The notes under the pieces are model-generated. The model was given only the letters and a program-made list of their open reading frames with translations. It was not told the origin of the DNA and did not search any database. Below are positions 12,016-25,100 of a DNA stretch of 64,000 nt, in pieces; position 1 is the first letter of the stretch; every line of letters starts with the position of its first letter. Source of the DNA: Phytophthora hibernalis (Eukaryota; Oomycota; Peronosporomycetes; Peronosporales; Peronosporaceae); NCBI GenBank assembly GCA_012656075.1, contig JAAKBF010000260.1, positions 186,001 to 250,000 on the forward strand, given 5' to 3'. The translations under genes and the position numbers were made by a program.

Positions 12016-12800
12016 GGCCAGAGTCTGAAGCTGTTCTCAGTGAGAGCGGCCGATCACAGTGTGATCCGAACCACTGCTAGCGCTGTATGAAACGCTCCAG
12101 GACTATATTCAGGGTCACCATGGGATCGGTGTCAGGTAGCCGTTCGCCGAGTCGCTCTCATACAACAGTGTTAGTGCTCGTAAGTGTCTCTTGAAGGGAC
12201 CCGTAATGCCAACATCAAAAGGTTCCAGCACCGCGGTAGCGTTCTTAGGAAGCGCAACCAGATGTATGCCTCAGTCTGTCATCGTCATCGCTGAAGCATC
12301 GGAAATGTGACACTTCAAGTTGCCTACGTACAGTGCAAGGGTCCCCGCTTGTGTCGTAGACGCAAACTCTGCCTAGAATCCATCAATAAACTGGTCATTC
12401 CGAATTCGGGCATCCATTCACGCATTTCAACGTATCGCAGCGTAGATATCCTTATACTCTCGACGCTTGGTAAACCATTCCACCAGGTTGACCCTTGAAG
12501 ATGATAATGGGTCGAAGCTTTTTTCTGCCGCTGAGACTATCAGAAAATGCTAGCACGTGATGAATGTGCTCGGCCGCGCACCTTCGCTGACTTCACTGAG
12601 CCTCGTTCCGCAATTATATTCTCGGGTTCATCATCCTAAGACAGACGATTCATCAGCATTAAACACGCACTTGCGCGCAGATGTCCTGGCAACGGAAGCC
12701 CCAACCCCGCTAGAAAACGTTTCTTGCTTTAGTTGCAGATCCGTTGACGATAGGACAGTACTTGTAGGACGTCAAAAAGAGTAGCCGTGAACGAAGCGTT
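12016..12800 (-). pseudogene. pogo/Tigger-type DDE transposase remnant
   Basis: Minus-strand pieces across several frames include NADESSV near 12660-12640, an EFGM-containing helix near 12420, and the block LVALPKNATAVLEPFDVGI followed by TGPFKRHLR near 12265-12185. The last block corresponds to the conserved LPPN(S/A)T-x-x-LQP(L/F)D-x-G motif of DDE_1 (CENP-B/pogo) transposases around the final catalytic residue. At least three frame breaks and internal stops are present. No terminal repeats were recognised. Confidence 0.65.
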
Positions 12801-13296
12801 GCAATAGTCATTATATTTGGTGAAACTTCAACCGTGCATGCCATCTGCACACGAAAAGGCTAAAGGGCTTGTTCTCAATTCCTAATCGTGCGGTCTTTCA
12901 CGTATAAATCGAATAGGGCGGATAATTGTAATATTATTACATCACGAGTGCTGTTCTAGAAGCTTCTACTGGTGAATAGGATCGTTAGCCATTCCAACCG
13001 AGTGCATAACTCATACCTCAATTAGGGTCGACAAGAACAAGATTCATCTTCGTCCGCAGCATGGAAATCGACGAGATCCCGATTCCAAAGCCTACAAGTT
13101 ACCACTTCAAGAACGCGGAAAAAGTAAATAATATGCCCCCCTCATGTTTCCAACCAGCAAAGGTATGACGAATTGCTGAAGAGAGAGTAGTAATTTTGAC
13201 GTCAACGCCTGGTTTCTATGCCCATGTCTCCAGCTTGTTTAGTACCGGCGTCATTCGGCTGGGCAGAACGGGCGTGGGGCAGTAGTCGCCACAGTA

Positions 13297-14061
13297 ATGG
13301 AGGCAGCCCCTACGACGACGAGTGACGCGATAGAACTGCCAGCGCAAGCAAGTGACGGCTCGAGGAAGGACGGTGTTCAGGTGACGGCAAATCGGTCACT
13401 AACTCGAGCGGCGAAGCAACGCCTGGAGAAAGCGGCGGTGACGGATCTGAAAACAGTCATAAATGTCATAAATCCGTTTTACGCCACCACAGTTCGCGAC
13501 AGCGACGGTGACGACGACCAAGTCAAGTCCGGCGAGCACAATGAACCCTACGACAACTACGACGGGTGCACAGGCGACAAGTGTGACGACTGACGGACGA
13601 ATGACTGGTGTGGAGGCAGCCAAGAAGGCGCCACGGACCCTGAACGGTGTGACGGCGAACAATGTGGACAGCGATGACCCATTACAACACTCGACGACGA
13701 CCGAGACGCGCGAATGAGTATGGCGCTGACCCAGGTCCCGACGGCGTCGACTGACAGGACGCGGACGATCAGCGCGACACCGACAACGATGGCCCTGACG
13801 AATGAATGAGCGGTCGGTGCAACGACGACCACGGCAACTGCGCTGCGGACGACGAACGAAATGCCAGCAGCGACAGCGATCCCGACGAGCAAGCGGAAGA
13901 TGAGCACAATGACTGCGGTAACGACTAAGCGCCGGACGTCAAGCGCAGTGACTATTACGAAGGACCGGCGATCGACGAAAGTGCCGACAACGACAGCAGT
14001 GCGACGACGGACGAATGCAGTGACCCAGGCGGCGACGACGACGGGAATGACGACCAGGTAG
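13297..14061 (+). pseudogene. Thr/Asp-rich low-complexity coding remnant, possibly retroelement gag N-terminus
   Basis: A start at 13297 opens a 98-residue frame (MEAAPTTTSDAIELPAQASD, later a DSDGDDD run). It is followed by frame-shifted continuation through a GAC/ACG-rich tract up to about 14060. The tract yields Thr/Asp-rich strings in one frame and Val-rich strings on the other strand, as expected from trinucleotide bias. There is no recognisable domain. The gag idea rests only on composition and on the surrounding retroelement debris. Confidence 0.3.
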
Positions 14062-14499
14062 CGGGGCTTGGAGCACACTCATCTAATTATGGATGCCGCG
14101 ACACCACTAGCAGTATCCGTACTACTATCGTAACAACTACTAGAACTACTCACTCCTGTCTCTCTTCGGTTGTCTTGCGCGCGTCGTGTGTTCGACCTCA
14201 TCTCTGTTGTGCCGAAGCAGAAGTTGCTTCTTCGCGCGTCTACGGTCAGTTATGGTTCCCTCTTCGTTTTGGTTGGATGTTGGTACTGGGCGACGTACAG
14301 TCACTCTGGTTCCAAATCCAGCCACCGCGTCAGCTCGTGTGTTCACCTCAGAGTATTTGACCTCCTCCCGTGTCTTGTTCTTTCTGATAGGATCACCTAG
14401 TAGCAACACGTCTTCGTCGACCCGTTCTGCTGATGCAGACGATGACGATGGCGAAGAACTTTGGCTGAACGAGGTACTCTGTGACGACGACTGCTGGAT

Positions 14500-16200
14500 A
14501 AAGAAATCCGGTTGCGTCTGAACATTTCAAAAAATATATTCCGGTGTTCGTCACGAAGGAAATCGACGCCACTTTTGAAGAGAGCCTTCTCCTCTTTGTG
14601 AGGGATATCTCCTACAGCTGCAATTGTTTTAGCACTGGACTTCGTTCGTCGGTTCAACAGTATGCATACCATGGAATATCTGGTCCTCTTCGAAAAACGT
14701 GCTTGAAGCTGAAGTAGAGTTCGGCGGAGGCAGATCTTCCTTCCTTTGAAAACTGTGTCGTCGTTACCGACACTGCGGTGAGTTGTTGCATTTTCTTCTA
14801 TCGACTGTGGGGCCTCAATATCCATCATGTCGAATTTGAGCAACTTCAACCGGTTCTCCGTCAGACGTCGGAATACTACCATGTACGACGCCACTAGATG
14901 TTTGCTTTGCGTCTCTACCAAAGCTAGATTCGCGATGAAGTTTATGATGGTTTCCATCTCAGCCGTCTTGAGGACAGCCCACACGCATGTTGAATTTCTG
15001 GTGAACAGGAAGTAGTTTTCGAACGTGGCATAATTAGACAGACCTTCTGATTCGTTTGCATGTGTACGCAACGCGTACGTCGTTGTCTGTCAGTGGTCGC
15101 AAGTCCGTATAAGAGAGTTCCTTCTGGATCATCTTCAAGGCGTTGTTTTGCTTGGTCGACTTGAAGTGATTGTTCAAGTTGCGGAGAATAAGGGTGACTA
15201 TATCGGCTTGGTCAAAAGAACCACCTGGTGGCGCAGTAGTTACCACATTGTTCCACGAGACGTCATCCCAGGTGCTATTTGTCTGAATATTATCTTTCAG
15301 GCCGATTCCATATCCGATACACAGATTCAGAAGGTGCATCGAGCAGTCTTCTTGCTCGGTGTACATGTGGTGTTCTACGTTCTTTGCCGACGGTGTGGTG
15401 GCGGGCATCGTGAATCGATTCATGCTACGAATATCAATGTCGTAGTTGTGGCCATCATTTTTACCGTAGCCGAATCTGAACCCCACTTACTGTCTATAAA
15501 AGCCACTGATGCCCCAATAATATTGTCTTGCCGCAACTAGTCCAAATATCATTAGGTTGAGGAATTTGACATGATCCAGCTAGAATTCAAACGCGAGCAA
15601 TTCTCCAACTTAGTCACTGAACAGCTTGAACTGCCCATTAAGAAGGCGATCCTGTCTGTCCCGGTTCAAAATCGGAAATGCTGAGTTGCCTGTCACCGTA
15701 CGAATCACGTCTTTAAAAGTGTCGGAAGCGCAGACAGTAAAAGGTTGTCCTTGACGGATCAACCACTTATAAACCAGCACGTTCAGTGTTTTCCCATTTA
15801 GATGAAAGAACCGTGTAGAGGGTCCCACCACTGTATCCACAGTAGTCGATAAAGTAGTATCCGCAGCAACTACATCCGCCGGGGCCAATAGACCGCGCGC
15901 GTCAGCTTTCGTCTCCTCCACTTCCGTCTTTGCCTTTGGCCATTTTTCTGCTCTGCAAATATCGCTAGGGAGTGGGTCTCTTTTGATGTGATCCTTCGCA
16001 TTACTTGCACTTTTGGTGTTGAGCAAAGTCCTCCCAATCGTATCAAGTCTTTTTGGTGCGGGGTTGGTCTCTTTGCAGCACAAGACGCAAATGTTGAGGT
16101 AGAGTGTCGAGGACGGCTTCCAAATATTCCGTTTTTGATATGGCTGCTCCACGAGCTGTTTCTAAATTTCATCAATTCTGTCAACCGTTCGCCCATGTTT
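14500..16200 (-). pseudogene. hAT-family transposase remnant
   Basis: The N-terminal part (about 16200-15960) shows a BED-like zinc-finger pattern (CVLCCKE ... DHIKRD). Next come KTLNVLVYKWLIRQGQPFTV (near 15810-15750), which is the hAT signature of an aromatic residue, VVQEGQPF-like, before the catalytic domain, and FIDSKWGFRFGYGKNDGHN near 15490-15430. TEQEDCSMHLLNLCIGYGIG (near 15365-15305) and an acidic/aromatic middle extend to about 14540. The pieces are in the right order but in different frames with stops, so the gene is dead. hAT elements cut and paste with 8-base target duplications; I did not find its ends. Confidence 0.7.
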
Positions 16201-16307
16201 GACAGAAATCGTGACTCCCATTCCAGAAACAGGAGACGCAAGCAATGATGAAGGTATTGTCGGAACAGGTCCCTCCTTAGACGCTTGACGTCCCAACGGA
16301 GGATCAT

Positions 16308-17094
16308 ATTTCACCTTCGTGAAATATGTATTCCTCTGTCAGTGTGGAGTCCTTGCCATCGAAGATGTCGATAGCCCATATGTGATGTATCGGCTTGACA
16401 CGGACGCTACATGGATCTGTTTTTAGCTCGCCGCCTTCCTGGCACTCCTTCACTGCGCAGCCCACATGCTTTTGGAGAGTGAACTAGTGCTCGAAATTTG
16501 GGATCAACAATCTACTTAATGTCATTTCATGACCAGTCAAAGCACAAATTGCCAATTGACAACCTACTTGATCAATGAGGGCTTCTATAAATAGTAGTTC
16601 TCAAGAGTAGTATAGTTGCACTGCAAGAGGCGCAAACTACTACTCATACTGCATACCGTACCATAGGGTATGCGTATGAGTAGTTTCGCAAATAAATCGA
16701 TAGGTGTATCAAACTCGACTATTTTTCTGGGATAGGAGTAAACGAATTTCTACTAGCACAGCTCAACAGGGATTAATTGCGTGGTCCTATACCGGTAGAC
16801 CATCCGGTGGTAACTATGGTGATGTGTCCAGACATGATTGGGGTCGAGGTTTGATGCAACTGCAGACAAAGATAACTTTCGGTACGTTGGGCTCATATCT
16901 ACTAGAAGAGGTGTGACAGTGTTCGCTACTAATGCTGTGCGACCTGCTTGCTAATATACTGACGTGCCGAATATGGCCAATATCACCCCTATATATTGTG
17001 CCCGAACAGAATTGTTCTTTTCCACAATTTTGTTTTGGGGGTAAACCATCGTAGTTCATTAATGGGCATATGTACATGACCATCCGCACCAGCA
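16308..17094. other. no gene recognised between the hAT and DIRS relics
   Basis: The interval holds only short frames with no recognisable motif. It may include the 5' end of the DIRS-like element that becomes readable at about 17095. Confidence 0.4.
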
Positions 17095-19742
17095 CTTAGA
17101 TAAACTACAAGCTATTGCAGCGGAAGGCGTTCGCGTGGAGCTCAAGAAGGACGTGCCGCGTCAATCGCACCCACACGATAACCATGGGTCGGCAACTGAA
17201 AGGGTGAACATACTGTGCAAGAACGTTCGCAAGGAGCAAGACGCTTCGGGGTACCTCGTACTGGACTTGGACCTTCTCTCGATGTTGTCAAAGTGTTCGT
17301 CAGCCCATTCGGGATAATCGACAAGGCGGGTGGTGACCCGATGACGTCCGGAAGGACAATCCATGATCTATCGTTCCCTGACGGCGCATCGATCAACGAC
17401 TTCACAGACCAGGACGCTATTCTAAAGGCCGAATATCGACACTGCGACGCTGTCGCTTCCGAGATAATACGAACCAAGGGGAACACCCTGGTGCTGAGAT
17501 CAAGGCCATGGCAGGCGATATAACATCCGCATTTCGCAACGTCGGTATTCAAAGCCGCAGCGTACACCACTTTACCGGATGCATTGAGACAGAGAATGCG
17601 CTCGTTTTCGAGCTTGCATGTCCATTTGGATGGACGGGTTCTCCTGCGAAATATGAAATCATCGGTGGTGCGAAAGCATTTTTCACGGCGGACATGCCAA
17701 CCGGCACAACCCGAATGATTTCTTCAACTATCACTGGTAGATGACTACATCGACGTCGCTGCTGATCTCGGGTCCAACTGCGAAAATACGAACGCTCACT
17801 GTGCTACGCCATGACGGCTATACTAGGCAGTAAGGCTGTAAGAAGATAAATTCACGACATGGAACACCAGTCAAAAGACCCTGAGACTGCAAATTGACAC
17901 AATTGCTGAAACGGTCGCGATGTCTGCTGTCAAGATCGATAAGGCTCGCAACTTGGTAGCGTCGGCGTACCACTCAAGTGTACTCTCGTGGAAACAGTAT
18001 CGCTCTCTGATGGGTGGCTTGCGCCACGTCGCAACATGCATCAGGGCAGCGCGCCGTTTCTCCAGCGCCTACGTCTTCGAGAGATTAACCTTCACAGGTT
18101 TCGACATGTCACGGTATGCGACTCCATGAAACAAGATATGCTCTGGTGGTGACAGATTCTTCACTCCCCTCCTGAACGGCGTCACCTTCGAGTATTTTAA
18201 CAATTTACCGGAGCCCGGTGTGGTCGTCGAGATGGATGCATACGACCACGTACTGTGCGTTCTCAATACGAAGACCAAAAATAGCTGACTTACCGGCTTT
18301 CGTCCCATGAGGTTCGGCTTATTGCGCGCTTCAAGACCGGGAAGGCAATGGTTTCAATATCAATTTCCGAGAATTGCTCTCCTGCGCATTCGCTACCCAC
18401 GAATGGGGCCCGCGGTGGTCCGAGTGTGATGCTGATGGACGTCGTCCCTCCACAGACACTATCGTATCGACATTACATCGGCGGTGGCCTGGCAAAATCG
18501 CCTCGCGTCACGTAACACTCGTGCCCAAGCCTTTATCAGGCACCTGGGATACTGGGAGAGCTCTCTCAACCTCCGTTCTCGGCTTTCCATATCGCTGGGG
18601 TCGACAACACCCGCGCAGACGCCGGTTCACGCATTGCCGCTCACCCGTCTGACGCTATACAGTTTGGTGAACAAACTCGTGATTGGACGCAGGTATCGCC
18701 GACGATAGACGTCCACGGACTCTCAGTGCTCTGGCGCAATATCTCCGTGAGCATTCCGTTGCCGACTCCTCCTTGACCAAGTACTCTGCTGCGATGACAA
18801 AGTGAACGGCGTGGACATCGCGTCTGGGAATTCAGCCATGGCTCTCGGCTGTCTCCGACGATGACCGCATTCAAGTACTCTCTGAATTTATCGTGAACGG
18901 GTTTCAATATGGATTTGGTGCTGGCGGATCATCGACCCTCAACACGCTACAAGGTGCCCGTCACTTCTTCGCTGCGGTCGGAAGGGTCCTTCGGATTGCA
19001 CACCCACACGTTCGCATGCTTCTGAAAGGGATATGCCGGCTTGACACACCTCCGCGACACAAGGCTCCAGTGTCCATTCGGTTACTCGAAAACTGCTTCC
19101 ATACTCTCCGGTTTGATGGCCCCTTCCCTTCGTTCAAGCTCTCTGTGTGTGTGACGTCCTTTTCCTCCTGAGACACTCGGAAATTGTCTCCATCAGCGGA
19201 AACTCGTTGAAGTGGTTCGCGCTTCGAGCTGAGGACCTTGTTGCCTGGACGTGGCGGGGTCTCCGACACTATCGGCGGCTGAAGCGCAATCGGTACACAT
19301 GCGGCTTTGCGGTTCCAAGACCAATCAGTGCGGGCATGCAACAGCTAGAATGTTGTATCGTTCAGGCCACGCATTCCTGTGCCCTGTCTTCGGTGCTCTT
19401 CTTCTTCTACGACCAAGACAAGACCCCCTTCCCGGTATACCAGCGGCAGTGTACCTGGCACGCACCAGCTAGCAGGCGTGCATTTCAACGACACACCAGT
19501 CAAGTGCGATCAAGAAGGCCGCTAAACTGAATGGTAAGGATCCAAGGAACTTCAGCCCGCATTCCTTCCCTGCCGGGGTGCGAAGCACATGTATCGGGCA
19601 GGGGGAATACCATGATGATTCAATTTCACACCCGGTGGGTTTCGGAGACGGTCAGGACATACACCAACCTCTGCGCGGAATCCGTCACTTCCCTCGCTGC
19701 TAATACGGTCACCGGCTCCAAGGGTGACTCAACTCTTCACTA
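17095..19742 (+). pseudogene. DIRS-like retroelement pol (RT, RNase H, tyrosine recombinase) remnant
   Basis: Plus-strand fragments read in order. The reverse-transcriptase entry carries SPFGIIDKAGGDPMTSG and TIHDLSFPDGASIND (17290-17400). The middle of RT carries GDITSAFRNVGI and CPFGWTGSPAKYEIIGGA (17510-17675). An RNase-H-like part follows (VVVEMDAYDH near 18220; NFRELLSCAFATHEWGPRW near 18360-18420; NTSAVAWQNRLA-like near 18480). The C-terminal region (18890-19742) has KGICRLDTPPRHKAPVS and, near its end, IQFHTRWVSETVRTYTNL, which fits the final part of a tyrosine recombinase. RT plus tyrosine recombinase with no integrase is characteristic of DIRS elements. Many frameshifts and stops inactivate it. 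Confidence 0.75.
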
Positions 19743-21760
19743 GTGGGCATATGCTGTATGACCTACAATGGGGGCTCCGATCCCCTCGTCCCTTTTTGGA
19801 TGGGCTTGCACACCTGTGCGACCACTGTCGGAACCACTTGTTTGTTTGGACGGTAGTCTGTTTCCGTCTGGCCACGTACTAGTTCCACTAGAGCCGTCAA
19901 GGCATCTGTGTCCGACGGACAAATTCGGAAAGCGTGCGTTGCAGTGACTTGTTGAGTAGAAACTCGGTGCTGCTTGGCAGTTGCCGGGATGCAGGATACG
20001 ACGACGTTGGAAACCGCTGTCCAGAGCCTTGTTCAGTGATAAGCGCCGTAGTGCTTCGAAGCTCGTACCGCGGCGGACTGCGTTTTCGGTCACTCGAGTT
20101 GCCCTTGCACAAGTTAATACATCACCCATTCTGCGCGTTGCGTGTGCGGCGAGGTCCACGTGTGGGGGCATATCTTCTTCCCTTGGGTCCGTTGTGACTA
20201 CGCTAGACTGTGTAGTCATCCCAGGTGCAGTAGATGTCGTCGGATGTTTAGCCATCTCATGTGGCAGATCTGTCCTAGGCTGTATGGCCATCGCAGGAGC
20301 ACGATATAGCCGAGGCTGTATGACAATCTTAGGTGCTAGTGCTTGCCCTAGGCTGTATGGCCATCTTAGGTGCAGATGGCTGTGTGGCCGTCCGAGCAGC
20401 CCTATGCTGTATGGCCATCATAGGTACGGCTGATTTTTTACCCCTTGATGTTCAACATTCGCTTTTGCCGCAGGCTGACGTGGTACTGACTGAAGCGCGA
20501 TATTTGCTAATCAAATTTCGTTCGGGCCGGGATCATGAAGTTGATCTTGAAGTTAGCTTCAAATCCGGGTTTTTATAGGGTGGATTGCATGTAATCCGCG
20601 AAATTTTCCGCAGCGAACGCGCAAATTCAGGAGCACATAATACCACCGAGGTAGCGAAGACATGGCTCCTCGCCGCTACGGTTGCTTGGGATTAGAGCTC
20701 AGATCTCGTCCGGCACACGCGTTTCGAGCCGCCCCTTGTTCTCGCGGCTCCGTGGCTGATCGCGCAGCTCGGGAGCTTGGTAGATGGGCCGGATCTGCCT
20801 GGGACAGGGTGTTCACCAGCGCCGCGGCCAGCCGTACCATCTTGCTCACACGGCAGCCATAGTCCACTCCGGCGACATGTAGTCGATTTCAACGATGGCC
20901 TTGCTGAAGCCTCCCCACCAAGTCGAGCTGTCCACTTGAACGTGGCCGCGCGCTGTGCCGAACCACTTGTTCACGTACAGGAGGACGAGCTTCACGCGTC
21001 TTGGCTGACCGGCGGGGTCTACGGACTTATTCTTCGACACGAACACTCGAAGCCGCTCCGTGGCCATCAACATGTGAACATGCCTCATGACTTCGCCCAT
21101 CCGGACCAGTCCGTGGATACCATGCAGAATGTCGTCGTACGCACGGCAGGTGGTGACCGCCGTCGGAAGAGTCGCTGAAGGGTGAAGTCGCTTAAGAAGT
21201 TACAGTTGGACGATCCGGCCTCCAGTGCTTTTTATTCATTCTCCTCACGGAAGTGTAGAATCGTCAGCCCACTTGACTCAAGTCGGCCGGAGAAAATCGC
21301 CATCAGCACGGCCAGACTTGTCTTGAACCCCACGCACTCCGCCTCACGCAAGCCTAGCATAAACGACATGGGAGACACGGGCTTACCTTCAGTTGAAGTG
21401 AGGCCCCTGAACATGCGAGTCGCCGCCACGACGTGCGCTTGACAGTTGACGGACGCTGTCAGCTGGAAGCTTGCCTTCGTCGTTTGGATTGGTGAGCACG
21501 ACCAGCGACTGACGTACGCCAGCGACCTGGCTCCGCAGGCTTTCCAGTTCCTGGCGTAGAAAGGCCATTTCATCTTGGACGCTTGGCGAATATTCGGGCG
21601 CAGATATCACGACACGTGCTCGGACAGGCGGTCGTGCTTCGCTGACAAGTCCAGGCTGGAAGGACGTCATGAAGTCCGTGAGGTCAAACTCCGTCGGCTG
21701 CCGTTGTTCTGCCTCGGTCCCAGCCTCGCCGACGGTCTTCCTTGGTCCTTGGTCGGTCAT
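19740..21760 (-). pseudogene. gag-like remnant, convergent with the DIRS-like pol
   Basis: An ATG at 21760 opens MTDQGPRKTVGEAG and an N-terminal domain with a short coiled coil (DEMAFLRQELESLRSQVAGV, about 21580-21520). A frame change leads into MFRGLTSTEGKPVSPMSFM (near 21415-21360), and further pieces include VNKWFGTARGHVQVDSSTWW (near 20970-20915). The last third is a repeat-rich, basic tail with IQPR-type motifs. It resembles structural proteins of oomycete retroelements, with no enzyme motif. Its 3' end meets the 3' end of the DIRS-like pol on the other strand. It may be the displaced gag of that element or belong to another. Confidence 0.4.
20215..20435. repeat. imperfect tandem repeat, period roughly 45-60 bases
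   Basis: The core (T)AGGCTGTATGGCCATC recurs at about 20276, 20314, 20350 and 20407, each followed by a GGTGC- or AGGAGC-like block. On the minus strand it encodes repeated (M/V)(A/T)IQ(P/H)R motifs in the tail of the gag-like frame. Confidence 0.55.
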
Positions 21761-22181
21761 GGTGGTGTCGTGTGGTGTCGTGTGAGATACCCCCGTTAAA
21801 CTAGCTTGGCTTGCTTGTCTTGGTCGACAGCTGAACTGGGAGCTGGCACTGGGTGGCTCGCACATGATATGTGCACAACATCATTATTGTACCCATTTGT
21901 GTAAAACACCACTTCCTCTCGTGCCTCCAGCGGTTAATAGCATTTAACTAGGACTACGGGAAGGCTGGAATAGAAGGAAAGAAGAAAATAAAACACGATT
22001 TTTCTATTTTCAGTTTGTGTAGTGAAATATACTAAGTAATAATGACCACGTTGTCGGCGCATCTCCTGAACCTGCTTCACAGCCGCAGAATCTGTTACCT
22101 CGAGTAGGTGATCAATTTGCACTAATAATATTAATAGCAGGTACCCTGACTAGTGCTGAAACCGGTTCATTTCCGAAAGGG

Positions 22182-22198
22182 TTAACCCCTTAGTTCCC
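22182..22198 (+). repeat. TTAA target site and left inverted repeat of the piggyBac element
   Basis: TTAA followed by CCCCTTAGTTCCC. The match with the opposite end at 25568-25584 is exact over all 17 bases. Confidence 0.9.
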
Positions 22199-25100
22199 GG
22201 AAAAAGCAGGGGTATATTTTGACCTTATGATGGAGGTAGAACATAAGAATTTATAGAAATTTGTATTGACTGGATTTTTGCACACCTATGTGAATTGAAT
22301 GGTGCAGGGTTGTAAAGGGCTATAAAAACTGCATATCCAACATTAAAGGTCTGAAGTTGGCCAACGAATCGACTTCCTTGCCACTTATGATGATATTCGA
22401 CATAATAAATTTAATGTTTATCGGATAGTCCCATTTTTGAAATGTTGCACACGTCCATCACTGCTGGCTCCGTCTATTTTGACCAGTAAACAAAGAAAGA
22501 AAGAGTTTCAATCGATTGCAACGCATGACACTCGATTCCTAGTTGTAAAAGAGCGTGCTGCCTACGCTTCGTCGTCACCCATTCCTCGATCAGATTCTTC
22601 GCTGCCATCTCCGACACCTCCATCCGAAGCAGCACGGTGCCGACGCTTCGTTCCCGGATGAGACGACGGCGGCCGGTTGCAAGTTTTGTGTTCTTGCGCC
22701 AGGTTGCGCGGAATAGCTTTTCCGTTGCTCCAATCGTCGTGCCAAATGTGATAGCAGGTTTTACGCCGCCCATCACGGACTCCATTGCAAAGGTATTTGC
22801 TATTCAAACCACCAACCATCAACGTTAGAAAGACAATTGCGATAGATCGAAGTAGGAACACGTACCGTCGATTTCTGGTGGAACACTCCGGGCAGAAGTA
22901 CTTGGTGTACTTCCTCTGTTCGACTTGTACGTTGCACAGACCTTGCATGAGCGGTGGCGTCGCTTTACGCCTTGCTCGTTGTCCACTGTGTCGGGGTTTT
23001 CTTCAAGGCGGTGGCCATACTCCGTTCCTGGCGACTCATGCGCAGCAGACACCTCGCTGGATTCTCCTCGAGCTGGAGATGCAGCCGTCCTGTCCTGGGT
23101 ACGCGTTGCGCTCTGTTCAAGCAGCGTAGACAACATAATGGGTTATGTTGATCGAACGATCATAGAGGAACAACTTATGTTGACCAAAACAACTTACCTC
23201 AATAGCCGCGTAAGCCTCAGTTGAATCGATCGCGAGAAGCAGCTCCATCAATATCTCAAAGAAGGCTACGTGCTTCGGCGGGCGCCTGTTCTTCACTTTT
23301 CGACGATGACGGAACACTATAAAGGCGTTCACAAACGCCATGTCGAGAAGTCCAAGGAACAGAGTCTTGTAGTATTTGCGCGTTTTGTAGCACAGTTGGA
23401 CGCTATATCGCTGCATCCGGAGTTGGTCGTGGACGTCCACATCTCCCATCAAGCGATGGTAATCGCGGACCAACTCCGGTGCAGGGACGCTCTCCATGTC
23501 GCCACGGACATGACGCCTTAGAATAGGAGCACATACACGAGCACAATTAGCAATAAATAATACACTTCACACCACCGACGATCTACTCACTGACTGAAGT
23601 ACGTCAACTTTTCCAGGCCCGATCGACTTTGGTTTGAGGTGACTTGTTTTTGTAGAAATGCAGATATCCCATGATATGGAACAGCCGGTTCCTGGACATG
23701 AACAGATTGAATCGATTTGTAGGGAGCGCGCCGATTTGCTTGGTAGACCAGTGGGCAGCAATACTCTTTCGAATTGGCATCAGCGTACGTGCAATTAGCA
23801 GCGAAACAACTCGTAGCACATCCCAGGGCTCGATGTTAGCGACAGCAGCAAGACGGCTACGTATGTCTCCCAGATCTTCAACGTCATGACCGTTCCGCTG
23901 TTGCTGCGATCAGATTGCCCATACTCGTAGGGGAATCGATTGCTTGTGATAGCGATTACTCTCCGCGGCAATTTGAGTCCACACTTTAAGAGGCATAAAT
24001 TAGAACAGGAAAGCCAAAGGATCATCAGCTACAGACATGACGCTGTCGCTCGGACCGTACGGGCCATCGAACAAGTCAGCATAGATTGGGTCGGGGCCAA
24101 ACTTCTCTGGGTCTGGAAAATCAATACAGCACTGTTAGATTATGTTCACCTTATGTTGGATATGAGGGATACAACAAATATTGCATGTTGGTTTTGCCAA
24201 CATAACGTACCATATTCCCAACCATGCGTTTTCATCATCCAAATCGCCTTTTGCTCTGTGCAACCGACGAGCAAACTGACTCAGGCAACTCCACCTCCTT
24301 TTCATCCGATTCTTCATCTGTGAGATCTCCAATGTCCCAATCCTCCCCACTCGTCCTCGACATCATCAAAATCCTCCTCGTCTTCGTGCTCTTCCTGCAG
24401 GAACAGGTCTTCGTCAGCGTTGAGGCCCGTACCTTCTCCAGCGCCAGCGTCCATCAAGTTTGCGTCTCCATTGACGACGCATGCCAAAGGACCCCGTCGT
24501 ATTTCAGCGGCAGGTCCATCATCTGCCGAGCCGCCGTCATCTTCCGAGCCGTTTTCACCTTTGTTCTTGCTGTCGGTCTGCAGCACACTTCGTCGACGCT
24601 TCCGAGAACGTTCGGAGACCGTTCGCGGTTTCTTGCCGGTCGCACGTGATGCCGGCTGCGAAGCTCCCTGCTGTCCGGAGCGCGCTGCCACGGGCGTTAG
24701 TGCCTCGCCTACTGTAATGGAGGTAACCATGTCCGCAACCACGGTCTCAACAGCCGCCAGTGGGTCTCCTGGCGGAGCCTGTGGATCATGCGGTGGCGGC
24801 GGCAGGGATTTCGTTTTCGTCTTGACCGCTGGGCCGCTGGGACGCTGGGCCGCTTTCTTCTGCTTTGCCGTCGTCTGCTTCGCCTTCGCCGTCGTATTCT
24901 GCGACTTCGCCGTCGTCTGTTTTGCTTCCGCCAAATTTCATTTGCCGACGCCGTCTCCTTCGCCTCTGTTGCGTGCATTTCTGTCGCAGGCGCCTTCTCC
25001 ACGTTTCTGGCCTCCTCGTTCTGCATGTCTACCACCCTCGTCTCCTTTGCTGATGCTTGCCGTCCTCTGTGGGGCCTGTCTTGTAATCTGCTCGCCGACG

